Positions 10,684 to 21,463 are shown, counted from the first letter of the stretch. The stretch: DNA of 64,000 bases from Pantoea sp. CCBC3-3-1 (GCF_007981265.1 NZ_CP034363.1:2480001-2544000); one strand, 5' to 3'. Translations and numbers: made by a program. Notes: generated from the letters alone by a model not told the origin.

Positions 10684-10705
10684 AGGGGAGCGAATGCTCC
10701 CCTTT
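10684..10705 (+). terminator. Terminator between ydgD and hrpA
   Basis: AGGGGAGC / GCTCCCCT forms an 8-bp stem with a GAAT loop followed by TT. It lies between the convergent ydgD and hrpA genes. Confidence 0.7.
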
Positions 10706-10771
10706 GACTTATTGCTCCGGATCTGGCGCGAGGAACACGGGACTGGAACAAAGACGTAAAAACAACGTCCC

Positions 10772-13700
10772 TTATTCCACGATCTCATCCATCGCCTGCT
10801 GAATACGCTTCTCCGAAACCGGATAAGGCGTACCGAGCTGCTGCGCGAAGTAGCTCACCCGCAACTCTTCAATCATCCAGCGAACGGCTTTGACATCCTC
10901 ATCGTCCTTGCGTACCGCAGGCAGCTTATTGAACCAGCTGCTCCAGGCCTGCTGAATTTTTTCCACCTTCAGCATGCGGGCACGATCGCTGTGCGGATCG
11001 ACCGGCAATTTTTCCAGCCGCCGCTCAATAGCGTGCAGATAACGCAAGGTATCCGAGAGGCGATTCCAGCCGTTTTGCGTGACAAAACCGCGATAAACCA
11101 GACCGCTCATCTGCGCCTTAATATCCGACAACGCCAGCGCCATGGTCATATCAACGCGTCCTTTCAACCGCTTATTGATATTGAAAACCGAGGTAAGAAT
11201 TTGCTCCACTTTTTTAGCAATCTCAACCACGGTGTCATTCAACTCGGCGCGAACTTTATCGTGCAGCTTGTTGTAACTCTCTTCCTGCCAGGTCGGGCCA
11301 CCATATTCCGCAATCAGTTTATCAATGCCGCAGGCAATACAGTCGTCGATCAGCTCCAGCACTTTGCCGTAAGGATTGAAATAAAGTCCCAGTTTGGCTT
11401 TGTTCGGCAGTTTTTCATGCAGGTATTTTACCGGCGAAGGAATATTCAGTAGCAACAGCCTGCGCTGGCCGCGCCACATCGCCTTTTGCTGCTCGTGTTG
11501 AGAGTCGAACAGGCGAATAGCCACGCTCTCTTTTTCATCCACCAGCGCAGGCCAGGCCTTCACGCTATAGTTACCGCGCTTTTGCTCAAAATGGTCTGGC
11601 AAATCGCCAAAGCTCCAGATGTGCAGCCCGCGCTGTTCCAGTCCATCGTCAGCTACCTGCGACAGCGTTTCCTGAACTTTACCTTTCAGCGCCTGCTTCA
11701 GTTGCGACAGATCGCGCCCTTCACTCAGCTTGCGGTTGTTTTCATCCACCACACGGAAAGTCATTTTCAGATGATCGGGCACCTGATCCCACTGCCAGGC
11801 CTCACGCTCTATTGTCACGCCGCTCATTCGACGGAACTCGCGCTCCAAAGCTTCCAGTAACGGCTGTTCAAGCGGCTTCACCCGGCCAAGAAACGCTTCG
11901 GCGTAGTTTGGCGCAGGCACAAAGTGACGGCGTAACGGCTTCGGCAGCGATTTAATCAGTGCAATGACCAGCTCGCGGCGCACGCCGGGGATCTGCCATT
12001 CAAAACCTTTCTCTTCGACCTGATTCAGCAGCGGCAGCGGAATATGCACCGTGACGCCATCGGCGTCGGTGCCTGGCTCAAACTGATAGCTCAGCTTTAA
12101 CTTGAGATTGCCCTGCTGCCAGAAGTTCGGGTAATCCAGCTTGCTGACGTTGTCCGCGCCCTGCTTGATCAGCATCTCTTTAGCAAAGTTCAGCTGCTCC
12201 GGCTGTTCACGGCTGGCTTTTTTCCACCAGCTGTCAAAATGGCGAGCGGAAATCACATCATGCGGGATGCGCTGGTCGTAAAAACTGAACAGCGTTTCTT
12301 CATCAACCAGAATGTCGCGACGGCGTGATTTATGCTCCAGTTCTTCTACTTCTTCCCGCAATTTCAGGTTGGCGCGGAAGAAAGCGTGACGCGTTTGCCA
12401 GTCGCCTTCCACCAGCGCATGCCGGATGAAAAGTTCACGCGACAGTACGGGATCGATCTGACCGTAATTGACCTTACGTGCCGCAACAATCGGCAGGCCG
12501 TATAACGTGACTTTTTCGCTGGCCATCACTGCGCCCTGAGCTTTTTCCCAGTGCGGCTCGCTGTAGCTGCGCTTGATCAGATGCTGGGCGACCGGCTCAA
12601 TCCATTCGGGTTCAATGCGCGCGGCAATGCGTCCCCAAAGGCGGCTGGTTTCCACCAGCGCCGCCACCATCGTCCATTTCGGCGGTTTTTTAAACAGCCC
12701 TGAACCAGGAAAAATGGAGAAACGGGCATTACGCGCGCCGGTATATTCCTGTTTATCCGTGTCTTTCTGTCCAATATGGGAAAGTAAACCGGTCAGTAAC
12801 GCAGTATGGACGCCACGGAAGTCCGCCGGTTCGCTGTTCAGCGGAATACCCTGCTCGCGAACAACCTGACGCAGCTGAGTATAAATATCCTGCCATTCAC
12901 GCACGCGTAAATAGTTCAGATAATCGGTCTTGCAGAGGCGACGGAACTGGCTGGATGACAGCGCTTTCTGCTGCTCTTGCAGGTAGTCCCACAAATTAAC
13001 GAACGACAGAAAATCGGAGTCTTTGTCGGCAAAACGTCGGTGTTTCTCGTCAGAAGCCTGCTGTTTTTCAACCGGGCGCTCGCGCGGATCCTGAATAGAA
13101 AGCGCAGCGGTGATAATCATCACTTCACGCGTACAGGCATATTTCTGCGCTTCAAGCACCATTTTCGCCAGGCGAGGATCGACCGGCAGCTGGGCCAGCG
13201 TGCGGCCGGAAGGGGTGAGTTTATAGTGCTGATTATCCAGCGTAATCGCGCCCAGTTCCTCTAACAGCTTGACCCCATCCTGGATATTGCGTTTGTCAGG
13301 CGCCTCCACAAAAGGAAAGGCACCGATATCCCCGAGCCCCAGTGCGGTCATTTGCAGAATGACCGATGCCAGGTTGGTACGCAAAATTTCCGGATCGGTA
13401 AACGCCGGACGACTCAAAAAATCATCTTCCGAATAGAGACGGATACAGATCCCTTCCGAAACGCGTCCACAGCGGCCTTTACGCTGATTGGCCGACGCCT
13501 GAGAAACCGGCTCAATCGGCAACCGCTGTACCTTGGTGCGGAAGCTGTAACGACTGATGCGCGCCGTACCGGGATCGATAACATATTTAATACCGGGAAC
13601 GGTCAGCGAGGTTTCTGCAACGTTGGTCGCCAGTACGATACGGCGGCCCGTGTGCGACTGGAATACCCGGTTCTGTTCAGCATTCGATAAGCGTGCATAC

Positions 13701-14668
13701 AGCGGCAGGATTTCCGTATGCGGTAAATCGCGACGGTTCAGCGCATCGGCGGTATCACGGATCTCCCGCTCGCCGCTCATAAAGATCAGGATATCGCCAC
13801 GGCTTTCCTGGCCCAGTTCATCTACCGCGTCAAAAATGGCCTGTAGCTGATCGCGCTCGGTATCGTCCGCATCTTCAACAACGGGACGATAGCGCACCTC
13901 AACCGGATAAGTCCGGCCTGATACTTCAATTACCGGCGCATTATGGAAGTGACGCGAGAAACGCTGCGGATCGATGGTGGCTGAGGTAATAATAATTTTC
14001 AAATCAGGACGACGCGGCAGCAGCTCGCGCAGATAGCCCAGCAGGAAGTCGATGTTCAGGCTGCGCTCGTGCGCCTCATCAATGATGATGGTGTCGTACT
14101 GCAACAGCAGCCGATCCTGCTGGATTTCCGCCAGCAAAATCCCGTCGGTCATTAACTTGACCTGAGTGGTTTCACTGACCTGATCGTTAAAACGTACCTT
14201 GTAACCAATGCAGCCGCCGAGCGATGTTTCCAGCTCGTCAGCAATGCGATCCGCAACGGTCCTGGCCGCAAGACGGCGCGGCTGGGTGTGGCCAATCAGG
14301 CCGGTGATGCCACGGCCCAGCTCCAGACAGATTTTAGGTAGCTGAGTGGTTTTACCTGAGCCGGTTTCACCCGCGACTATCACTACCTGGTGATCGCGTA
14401 TCGCCTCGGCAATCTCCTGCTTTTTCTGGCTAACCGGCAGGTTTTCCGGATAACGGATAGCGGGCGTCGCCGCTTTACGCTGTGCAACGCGCTGCTCCGC
14501 TATGCTAATGTCCCCGCTAAGCTCTTCAGCAATCGCCTGCTGTGCGGCGGGATTTTTGACTTTTTTTGCCCCGAACAGGCGTTTTTGCAGACGCTGACGA
14601 TCGCGCAGCATCAGCGCATCGAGGCGAGGTTGCAGCGCCGTCAGCGGCGATTGGGGTAGATCAGACAT
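10772..14668 (-). CDS. hrpA: ATP-dependent RNA helicase HrpA
   Basis: HrpA is a DEAH-box 3'-to-5' RNA helicase, recently linked to rescue of stalled ribosomes. The 1298-aa product has the family length. Visible motifs are Walker A in AGETGSGKTTQ (residues 99-109), the DEAH box at 197-200 (IIIDEAHERS), motif III SATIDP near 235 and motif VI QRKGRCGR near 395. Helicase-associated and OB domains follow, then the long C-terminal DUF3418-type region. The start MSDLPQSPLT at 14668 fits the family. In E. coli azoR is the direct neighbour; here 2 kb of inserted DNA separates them. Confidence 0.97.
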   Translation of the reverse strand: MSDLPQSPLTALQPRLDALMLRDRQRLQKRLFGAKKVKNPAAQQAIAEELSGDISIAEQRVAQRKAATPAIRYPENLPVSQKKQEIAEAIRDHQVVIVAGETGSGKTTQLPKICLELGRGITGLIGHTQPRRLAARTVADRIADELETSLGGCIGYKVRFNDQVSETTQVKLMTDGILLAEIQQDRLLLQYDTIIIDEAHERSLNIDFLLGYLRELLPRRPDLKIIITSATIDPQRFSRHFHNAPVIEVSGRTYPVEVRYRPVVEDADDTERDQLQAIFDAVDELGQESRGDILIFMSGEREIRDTADALNRRDLPHTEILPLYARLSNAEQNRVFQSHTGRRIVLATNVAETSLTVPGIKYVIDPGTARISRYSFRTKVQRLPIEPVSQASANQRKGRCGRVSEGICIRLYSEDDFLSRPAFTDPEILRTNLASVILQMTALGLGDIGAFPFVEAPDKRNIQDGVKLLEELGAITLDNQHYKLTPSGRTLAQLPVDPRLAKMVLEAQKYACTREVMIITAALSIQDPRERPVEKQQASDEKHRRFADKDSDFLSFVNLWDYLQEQQKALSSSQFRRLCKTDYLNYLRVREWQDIYTQLRQVVREQGIPLNSEPADFRGVHTALLTGLLSHIGQKDTDKQEYTGARNARFSIFPGSGLFKKPPKWTMVAALVETSRLWGRIAARIEPEWIEPVAQHLIKRSYSEPHWEKAQGAVMASEKVTLYGLPIVAARKVNYGQIDPVLSRELFIRHALVEGDWQTRHAFFRANLKLREEVEELEHKSRRRDILVDEETLFSFYDQRIPHDVISARHFDSWWKKASREQPEQLNFAKEMLIKQGADNVSKLDYPNFWQQGNLKLKLSYQFEPGTDADGVTVHIPLPLLNQVEEKGFEWQIPGVRRELVIALIKSLPKPLRRHFVPAPNYAEAFLGRVKPLEQPLLEALEREFRRMSGVTIEREAWQWDQVPDHLKMTFRVVDENNRKLSEGRDLSQLKQALKGKVQETLSQVADDGLEQRGLHIWSFGDLPDHFEQKRGNYSVKAWPALVDEKESVAIRLFDSQHEQQKAMWRGQRRLLLLNIPSPVKYLHEKLPNKAKLGLYFNPYGKVLELIDDCIACGIDKLIAEYGGPTWQEESYNKLHDKVRAELNDTVVEIAKKVEQILTSVFNINKRLKGRVDMTMALALSDIKAQMSGLVYRGFVTQNGWNRLSDTLRYLHAIERRLEKLPVDPHSDRARMLKVEKIQQAWSSWFNKLPAVRKDDEDVKAVRWMIEELRVSYFAQQLGTPYPVSEKRIQQAMDEIVE

Positions 14669-14996
14669 AAAGTATCAGGCTCGCTAATTGCCAGCAGGCT
14701 GGCCAATGAATGCAGATGAAAAAAATTTTGCGTAGTGTAGCACATGCCCAGGCCAGTCTGAGGCTAAAGCAAAATTGCTGGCAGGTGAATGGGAAAATGA
14801 ATCTGTGAAAAAGTTACTCTTGACCTTTATGATATTCAACCAGCTTTAAGTTGGTGGGAAAAACTATGGTTATGGATAGCAGGCGAACTCTCAAACCAAA
14901 GTGAGATAAATAAAGCCCTGTGCTCAGGTCTTTTTTATCAAAAAGATTAATCACCGATCCCGTAAGCGATAACTTTTCGTTACGTCTACTGCATAA
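14669..14996. other. hrpA upstream region, no gene seen
   Basis: These 328 bases upstream of hrpA hold its promoter and the left edge of the inserted segment. AT content rises from about 14,800. I see no coding frame, RNA gene or direct repeat. Confidence 0.4.
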
Positions 14997-15250
14997 CTAA
15001 TTTTGCAGTTTAACTATTTCTCTTTTCGCTGGCTCGCAATGAGCTTCTTTAAATTCAATACCCATTGCTTTGCGTCCCTGCCTCACCGCCGCTTTAGCGA
15101 TAGAACCAGATCCCTTGAAGAAATCCGCAATCACATCACATTTTCGGCTATGGATCGTGATGACATCTTCCAAAAACTCATTAGGTTTCTCGCAAGCGAT
15201 TGTTGAAAGACAGCCTGGATGTTGACAGCATATACTTAGTGCAAAGCTAA
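14997..15250 (-). pseudogene. C-terminal remnant of a phage-type DNA methyltransferase
   Basis: On the minus strand an open frame without its own start ends at a TAG at 14997-14999. It encodes about 80 residues that contain CEKPNEFLEDVIT, ADFFKGSGSIAKAAVRQGRK and AMGIEFKEAHCEPA. The order KP...(D/A)DxFxGSGS...GRxxxGIE is the C-terminal motif X/motif I part of beta-class N4/N6 DNA methyltransferases. The N-terminal half with the catalytic DPPY motif is missing, and an in-frame TAA closes the frame near 15,250. It is thus a decayed tail, probably of prophage origin, and overlaps the 3' end of the lysin remnant. Confidence 0.75.
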
Positions 15251-15581
15251 CTTAACCCGCGCTAAAAATGCACGCCGATCGGGTAATCCGTTTTCGTCAC
15301 CGTTAATTCTGTGAGTTATTGAGACAATATCATCTTTATCAGCTATAGGCATTGTGAATGGGATTTATGCCCTGCTCGGTCAATGATGAAAACCCTCTAC
15401 TTTCCGTACAAAGTTGCGCCAGAAAGTGGCAGATTCTCAGATAGGTATTAATCTGGTATTTTGCCAGAATCGTGGGCAGATACTTTGGCATCAGCTGAAC
15501 TATCCTGGCCTGATTTCGTCCTTTTGCACCTCGAAAGTGATAAGAAATTGCGTACAATACTTTAGAATCTATCTTTTTCAT
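15236..15581 (-). pseudogene. Internally deleted GH19 endolysin (phage lysozyme) remnant
   Basis: The frame from ATG 15581 gives 80 residues with the family N-terminal pattern LAKYQINTYLRICHFLAQLC followed by TESRGFSSLTEQ. The Glu in TES is the place of the GH19 catalytic acid. It stops at 15339. In another frame, from 15352 down to a TAA at 15236, MPIADKDDIVSITHRIN and GDENGLPDRRAFLARVKLAL give the typical C-terminus of the same family. The middle (roughly 80-100 residues of a usual 180-200) is deleted and the frame broken, so no active enzyme is expected. It supports a prophage origin of the insertion between hrpA and azoR. Confidence 0.8.
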
Positions 15582-15600
15582 TCATTTATACCGGTTAATC

Positions 15601-16050
15601 ATGACTAAAAAATTTGTACTGTTAACGTTAGTAGCGGCTATTTTTTCAACACAGTTACATGCAGAAGTCAGCTGTAGCAATATCACTGAGTTACATATCG
15701 CTAACAATCAACAAGCCGAATTCAAAGGTAATTTATTAAGATACCAGCAAAAATGCTGGTATCTTCCGCTAAAATCAGGACAGCGCTTACACGTTGAACT
15801 GAAGGATAACAACGGCAACTCGGCTATAACTGTTTATAAGCCAGGTGCAACCATAAAATACGGAAGCGGTAATCCGCAAGACGAAGATCCAGCTAATTAC
15901 TACAATGGAGATACACTCAAAGGCGCCCCAGCTTATGGAAAGACCAGAAAAGTTGATGAAGTTGTGAGCGAGTCAGGGCAGTATCTTATGGTCGTTGGTC
16001 TTTCATTAGGCGCAGGTTCCGAGTTTAAAGGAACTGTACAGGCCAAATAA
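15601..16050 (+). CDS. Secreted small protein, possibly lysozyme-inhibitor-like (PPC/PliG-type fold)
   Basis: The 149-aa product has a clear signal peptide (MTKKFVLLTLVAAIFSTQLHA, cleavage at AEV) and a beta-rich mature part with two cysteines (VSCSN and QQKCWYLP). The segment from AEFKGNLLRYQQKCWYLPLK over GQRLHVELKDNNGNSAITVY to SESGQYLMVVGL recalls pre-peptidase-C-like domains and the E. coli g-type lysozyme inhibitor PliG (pattern YTFYAKKGQKVHVSI...SGKYELRV). The similarity was judged by eye and is weak. The gene is the only intact one in the AT-rich insertion beside phage remnants. I see no strong ribosome binding site. Confidence 0.55.
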   Translation: MTKKFVLLTLVAAIFSTQLHAEVSCSNITELHIANNQQAEFKGNLLRYQQKCWYLPLKSGQRLHVELKDNNGNSAITVYKPGATIKYGSGNPQDEDPANYYNGDTLKGAPAYGKTRKVDEVVSESGQYLMVVGLSLGAGSEFKGTVQAK

Positions 16051-17338
<1,288 letters not shown>

Positions 17339-17391
17339 GATTTTTCCGTTCCGGGTGCCTGCTTCAGGCAGTTAACCTGAGATGAAGACCG

Positions 17392-17426
17392 AACCCTCTG
17401 CCAGCCCTGCTGTCAGGGGGTTTTTT
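17392..17426 (+). terminator. Terminator of azoR
   Basis: AACCCTCTG (17392-17400) pairs with CAGGGGGTT (17414-17422) with one wobble, and a nested CCCTG/CAGGG stem is also possible. A run of six T follows. The 3' arm reaches the stop codon of the convergent ynbE. Confidence 0.75.
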
Positions 17427-17607
17427 GCAGGTTGTCCTGATTTTTTAACAGCGTTTTTACATCGTCATCCGCTTTAATTCGAATGTCGTGCTCGATTTTG
17501 ACGTTCATGTTGATGGTAATCGGCTCTTTCGGCGCCGCCACTTCAATACGCGGAACGCAGCCGCTTAGCAGCAGTACGCCGACCGGCATCAGCAGAATGC
17601 ATTTCAT
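17413..17607 (-). CDS. ynbE: Outer-membrane lipoprotein YnbE
   Basis: The 64-aa protein has a lipoprotein signal with lipobox LLSGC near residue 17, then the highly conserved stretch PRIEVAAPKEPITINMNVKI. In E. coli YnbE multimerises and, with the AsmA-like protein YdbH, forms a bridge for phospholipids between inner and outer membrane; YdbL regulates the complex. ynbE starts directly after the ydbH stop, so the two are translationally coupled. The third gene, ydbL, is not downstream here: the azoR terminator follows instead. Confidence 0.93.
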   Translation of the reverse strand: MKCILLMPVGVLLLSGCVPRIEVAAPKEPITINMNVKIEHDIRIKADDDVKTLLKNQDNLQKTP

Positions 17608-20217
17608 TCAGTGTTTTCCTTGTTGCGATGGCAGAGTGGCGTGCTGCTCCAGCCATGATTGCAAATTATCGCCGTAACGCAGGCTGCGCCAGAGCTGGAA
17701 AAGATTTTCCTGCTGCGTATAGTTCAGTGAAACACGCTGGTTTTTATCACTGAAACGACTGGTGCCATTGACCTGCGCCTTCAGGTTCATCTGCCCTGAA
17801 CGGGTCATATCAAGCGTGGCCCAGCTGCGGGAAATCTCCATATAACGCAGCCAGTCCATTGCTGCGCCGGCGGCAATATTATTGGCCGCAAGCGTGTCGG
17901 CAAAATCCTTATCCAGCCGAACGGTCAGCGGACCATTATTGGCGATCCAGCCGCCTTCGACCAGCCAGTGCGGATTGTCCAGCCACAGCGGCAGCGCCGC
18001 ATTGACATGGCCAGACATAGCGATCTGCTTCGGTTTTATTGCCGTTACCAACTCGCTCATACTGATGTTTTTCAGGCGCAACGTCGCCGCTTCCCGCTGC
18101 GGCATTTGCAGGCTGACAAGCGTCATCTGCCCACCCAACACATCGACGCTAACGTTCGTTAAACGCAGCGGCTGACGAGCGTTCCATGGATACCAGCCCT
18201 GTAAATCGGCGGTGATATTATGCAGGGAGAACTGGTTTTTGACCTCCGCAATACGCAGCGATACCGGCCCTTTGGCGCCGAAATACCACTGGTGGTCTTT
18301 AAACCTGAACGGCAGCGAAAAATTGATCCCGTTAATACTGTTATCCGGCATCCACAGGCTGCCGCTGTTCACCACCCAGTGACCGCCTGCGGTAAATCCT
18401 TCACTGGCTGCCGAAAACGCCACCTGGGCTTTCAGCGTTCCGTGCTGAATTTTCATTTTTAAATCTTCACTTAGCAGCGACTGAAACGCGGTGAGATCCT
18501 GTTGAGGCCACCACGCCTGACCACGCAGGCGTTCCCCATCCCACCGGCCGCGTACTTTTATCGGGCCGGTTGGCGGTGCGTCCAGATCGCCAGTGAACTG
18601 AAAAGCGGAAGGATCGACACCTTTTACGGCAATCAGTAGCGTGGCTGGCATCAGATACGCGCCGTTGCTGAAGTGGGTTTGCTGCGCCTCCAGGCGAAAC
18701 TTTCCGGTGAATGCAGGATGCTGTTCATTGCGCTGCCAGCGTACCGGCGCGGTCAGGGTTAGCCTTGGATCCTGAACGTTAACGCTGCCGTAATTGATGT
18801 GATTAAAGCCGGTTGACAGTGACGCCAGCTCAATCAGCTGGTCCTGCCAGCGTCCCTGACCTTTCACATCCCAGGCTGCCGCCAGCGGCGCCAGTACCCC
18901 TTTCCCCCAGTAACGCCAGCGCCATTCACCTTTATCCGGCCAAAAATCGCTGGCCCGGCCATCCAGATGCAGGCGGAACTGGCCCCTCTGTGGGTCGTGC
19001 GCGGAAAGAATTGCCTGGAGCCGCCCGTCAATGCCGGCAGAAGAGACTTTGATACCGGAGAGCGGCCAGCGGGCTTCATCCACTTCCAGCGTAGAGAGCA
19101 TACGTCCGCGCATCCGTAAAAGCGCACCGGGTTTGATATGCAAGAGGGGATCGAGCAGCGGCCCCTGCACGCTGCCCGGTATGCCGGCAAAGAAGAGCAG
19201 TCGGGCTAGTTTGCTTTCACCGGTCAGGCGAAACGGCAGCTCGCTGTCGGTCCAGTCCAGGCGGCCAGGCCCCAGCGTTAACACCACGTTCCCCTTTCCG
19301 CCGCGCCCCTGGGTCAGGACGTTCAGCCGACCGGTAATCTCAGTCGCTGACAGCCCTTTCTGCCAGTGCTGTAATGCCAGCGTGATGCCGCCCGAGACCG
19401 GCTGTGCGGCGTACGGCCAGCGCCATCTCCCCTGATCCAGGGTGATTTTATCCGCAGAAACCTGCCACGGCAGCAATGCCAGCGGTTCCGTCTCATCGGT
19501 CGGCTTTAGCATCAGTTCCCCTCGATCCTGCTGCCAGCGCAGCGTGGCTTTTAAGGGTGTGGGGATCTGCTGCAAAGCCAAATCAGCGCTCAAAATGCCG
19601 CTGGCGGGAAGCGTGTCAGGAATCTCAGGCAGCATCAGGGTTCCGCTCAGGTTCACAGGCTGCATGAGCGCAGCAGCCGTTAGCGTTAGCGAGTGCAAAT
19701 TGAGCTGCTGCCCCTGTAATTCCGCCTCAAGTGACAGGGATTTTCCCCGATAGGTTATTCGCTGCCGATCATCAACGTTAAGCGTCAGGGATCCCGCCCA
19801 GGTTTGCCAGGGGCTAACAAGCAGCCGATCGACAGTGACGGTCGCTTTGGGCAGCATCGCCTGCCATTCAGCCAGGGAACGCGGTGCTGTTGGCTGTGAA
19901 GGCGTGGCAGGCAACTGGCTGAAACAGGCACTGTTGATCTCGACCTGGCGGGCATGTAACAGCCAGCGGCCCGCTTTATGACTCAATACCGGCTTGTTTA
20001 CGGCAGCCAGCTCGCAATCTTTTACCCGGTAGTGGATAGCGGGCAGCTGAAGCCCTGCTGTTTCCCACACCGGGCGGCCCTCCAGGGAGAGCGTTGTTGT
20101 GGCAGGCAGCCAAAAACCCGCCAGTCGGGGAAGCCACCAGCTCAGGTTAAAAAAGGCCACCACCGGTAGCATCAAAATCAACAGCGCTGCAATCAGCCCT
20201 TTTCCGCCCCGGCTCAT
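17608..20217 (-). CDS. ydbH: AsmA-like inner-membrane protein YdbH (phospholipid transport)
   Basis: The 869-aa protein has an N-terminal membrane anchor (about residues 8-30: LIAALLILMLPVVAFFNLSWW) and a long periplasmic, beta-rich part with the C-terminal block typical of YdbH (LGGQMTLVSLQMPQ, SGHVNAALPLWLDNPHWLVEGG, ALKDFA-like segment, NYTQQENLFQLWRSLRYG). Family members YhdP, TamB and YdbH are the redundant phospholipid conduits to the outer membrane in E. coli. The start at 20217 gives a basic, N-in anchor. It is divergent from ldhA and in operon with ynbE. Confidence 0.95.
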   Translation of the reverse strand: MSRGGKGLIAALLILMLPVVAFFNLSWWLPRLAGFWLPATTTLSLEGRPVWETAGLQLPAIHYRVKDCELAAVNKPVLSHKAGRWLLHARQVEINSACFSQLPATPSQPTAPRSLAEWQAMLPKATVTVDRLLVSPWQTWAGSLTLNVDDRQRITYRGKSLSLEAELQGQQLNLHSLTLTAAALMQPVNLSGTLMLPEIPDTLPASGILSADLALQQIPTPLKATLRWQQDRGELMLKPTDETEPLALLPWQVSADKITLDQGRWRWPYAAQPVSGGITLALQHWQKGLSATEITGRLNVLTQGRGGKGNVVLTLGPGRLDWTDSELPFRLTGESKLARLLFFAGIPGSVQGPLLDPLLHIKPGALLRMRGRMLSTLEVDEARWPLSGIKVSSAGIDGRLQAILSAHDPQRGQFRLHLDGRASDFWPDKGEWRWRYWGKGVLAPLAAAWDVKGQGRWQDQLIELASLSTGFNHINYGSVNVQDPRLTLTAPVRWQRNEQHPAFTGKFRLEAQQTHFSNGAYLMPATLLIAVKGVDPSAFQFTGDLDAPPTGPIKVRGRWDGERLRGQAWWPQQDLTAFQSLLSEDLKMKIQHGTLKAQVAFSAASEGFTAGGHWVVNSGSLWMPDNSINGINFSLPFRFKDHQWYFGAKGPVSLRIAEVKNQFSLHNITADLQGWYPWNARQPLRLTNVSVDVLGGQMTLVSLQMPQREAATLRLKNISMSELVTAIKPKQIAMSGHVNAALPLWLDNPHWLVEGGWIANNGPLTVRLDKDFADTLAANNIAAGAAMDWLRYMEISRSWATLDMTRSGQMNLKAQVNGTSRFSDKNQRVSLNYTQQENLFQLWRSLRYGDNLQSWLEQHATLPSQQGKH

Positions 20218-20415
20218 GACCGTTAATCCGCCCCATCCGTGAATATCATCAGGGTAAATGATGTCACGTTACGCGCGGCGGGAGAAGTTTTTAACCTGAA
20301 ATTCATGCGTTAAGCATTAATTTTTCTGGCATAAACCCGGCTTCCACGGCTTAATGAGAACTATTATTAACCTTGAGTCTGGTTATATTTTCTTTACGGT
20401 CACAGGAGAGAAAGC

Positions 20416-21414
20416 ATGAAACTCGCGGTTTACAGTACCAAGCAGTATGACCGGAAATACTTTGAGCAGGTGAACGAAAGCTATGGTTTTGAACTGGAGT
20501 TTTTCGATTTTCTGCTGACCGAACGTACGGCTAAAACGGCTACCGGCTGTACGGGCGTCTGTATTTTTGTTAATGACGATGGCAGCCGGGCCGTGCTGGA
20601 AGAGCTGGCTGCATTAGGGATCACATTTATTGCGCTACGCTGTGCGGGCTTCAATAACGTCGATCTTGATGCAGCGAAAGAGCTGGGGCTAAAAGTCGTA
20701 CGCGTCCCGGCCTACTCGCCGGAAGCGGTAGCCGAGCATGCTGTCGGCATGATGATGACGCTTAACCGGCGGATCCATCGCGCTTATCAGCGAACCCGTG
20801 ACGCCAATTTCTCTCTGGAAGGGCTGATTGGCTTTAATATGCATGGCCGTACCGCAGGAATTATTGGTACGGGAAAAATCGGCCTCGCGACTTTACGTAT
20901 TCTAAAAGGCTTTGGCATGCGCCTGTTAGCCTTTGATCCCTATCCAAATCCTCAGGCGCTGGAGCTGGGCGCAGAATATGTTGATATCAAAACCCTGTTC
21001 CGTGAATCGGATGTCATTTCCCTGCACTGCCCGCTGACGCCGGAAAATAACCACCTGCTGAATATGGCGGCGTTTCAGCAAATGAAAGATGGCGTGATGA
21101 TTATTAATACCAGCCGTGGTGGGCTGATTGATTCACAGGCGGCGATTGATGCCTTAAAACTGCAAAAAATCGGCTCGCTGGGGATGGACGTGTACGAAAA
21201 CGAACGCGACCTGTTCTTTGAGGATAAATCTAATGACGTTATTCAGGATGATGTTTTCCGCCGGCTCTCTGCCTGCCATAACGTCCTGTTTACCGGACAT
21301 CAGGCTTTTCTGACGGCGGAAGCGCTGACCAGCATCGCGAAAACGACGCTGGAAAACCTGAAGCAGCTGGAAAAAAATCAGCCTTGTGACAATGAGCTTA
21401 CCGCTCAGAGCTGA
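20416..21414 (+). CDS. ldhA: Fermentative D-lactate dehydrogenase
   Basis: LdhA reduces pyruvate to D-lactate with NADH in the cytoplasm during fermentation. The 332-aa product shows the D-2-hydroxyacid dehydrogenase features: the NAD-binding GIIGTGKIG near 147-155, the Asp of AFDPYP, the catalytic Arg in INTSRGGLID near 235, Glu near 264 and His in FTGHQAFLT near 296. AGGAG precedes the ATG at 20416. It is divergent from ydbH as in E. coli. Confidence 0.97.
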   Translation: MKLAVYSTKQYDRKYFEQVNESYGFELEFFDFLLTERTAKTATGCTGVCIFVNDDGSRAVLEELAALGITFIALRCAGFNNVDLDAAKELGLKVVRVPAYSPEAVAEHAVGMMMTLNRRIHRAYQRTRDANFSLEGLIGFNMHGRTAGIIGTGKIGLATLRILKGFGMRLLAFDPYPNPQALELGAEYVDIKTLFRESDVISLHCPLTPENNHLLNMAAFQQMKDGVMIINTSRGGLIDSQAAIDALKLQKIGSLGMDVYENERDLFFEDKSNDVIQDDVFRRLSACHNVLFTGHQAFLTAEALTSIAKTTLENLKQLEKNQPCDNELTAQS

Positions 21415-21463
21415 CTTAGGGGCCGCTGGGCAGAGCCCGCCCAATCATTTCATTGCCGGAAAG

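Noticed and set aside
11263..11278. Ter-like sequence AGCTTGTTGTAACTCT inside hrpA
   Set aside because: It resembles the Tus-Ter core (AGNATGTTGTAACTAA) but differs at several positions and lies in a conserved coding region; no tus gene is seen after rstB. Chance similarity is more likely.
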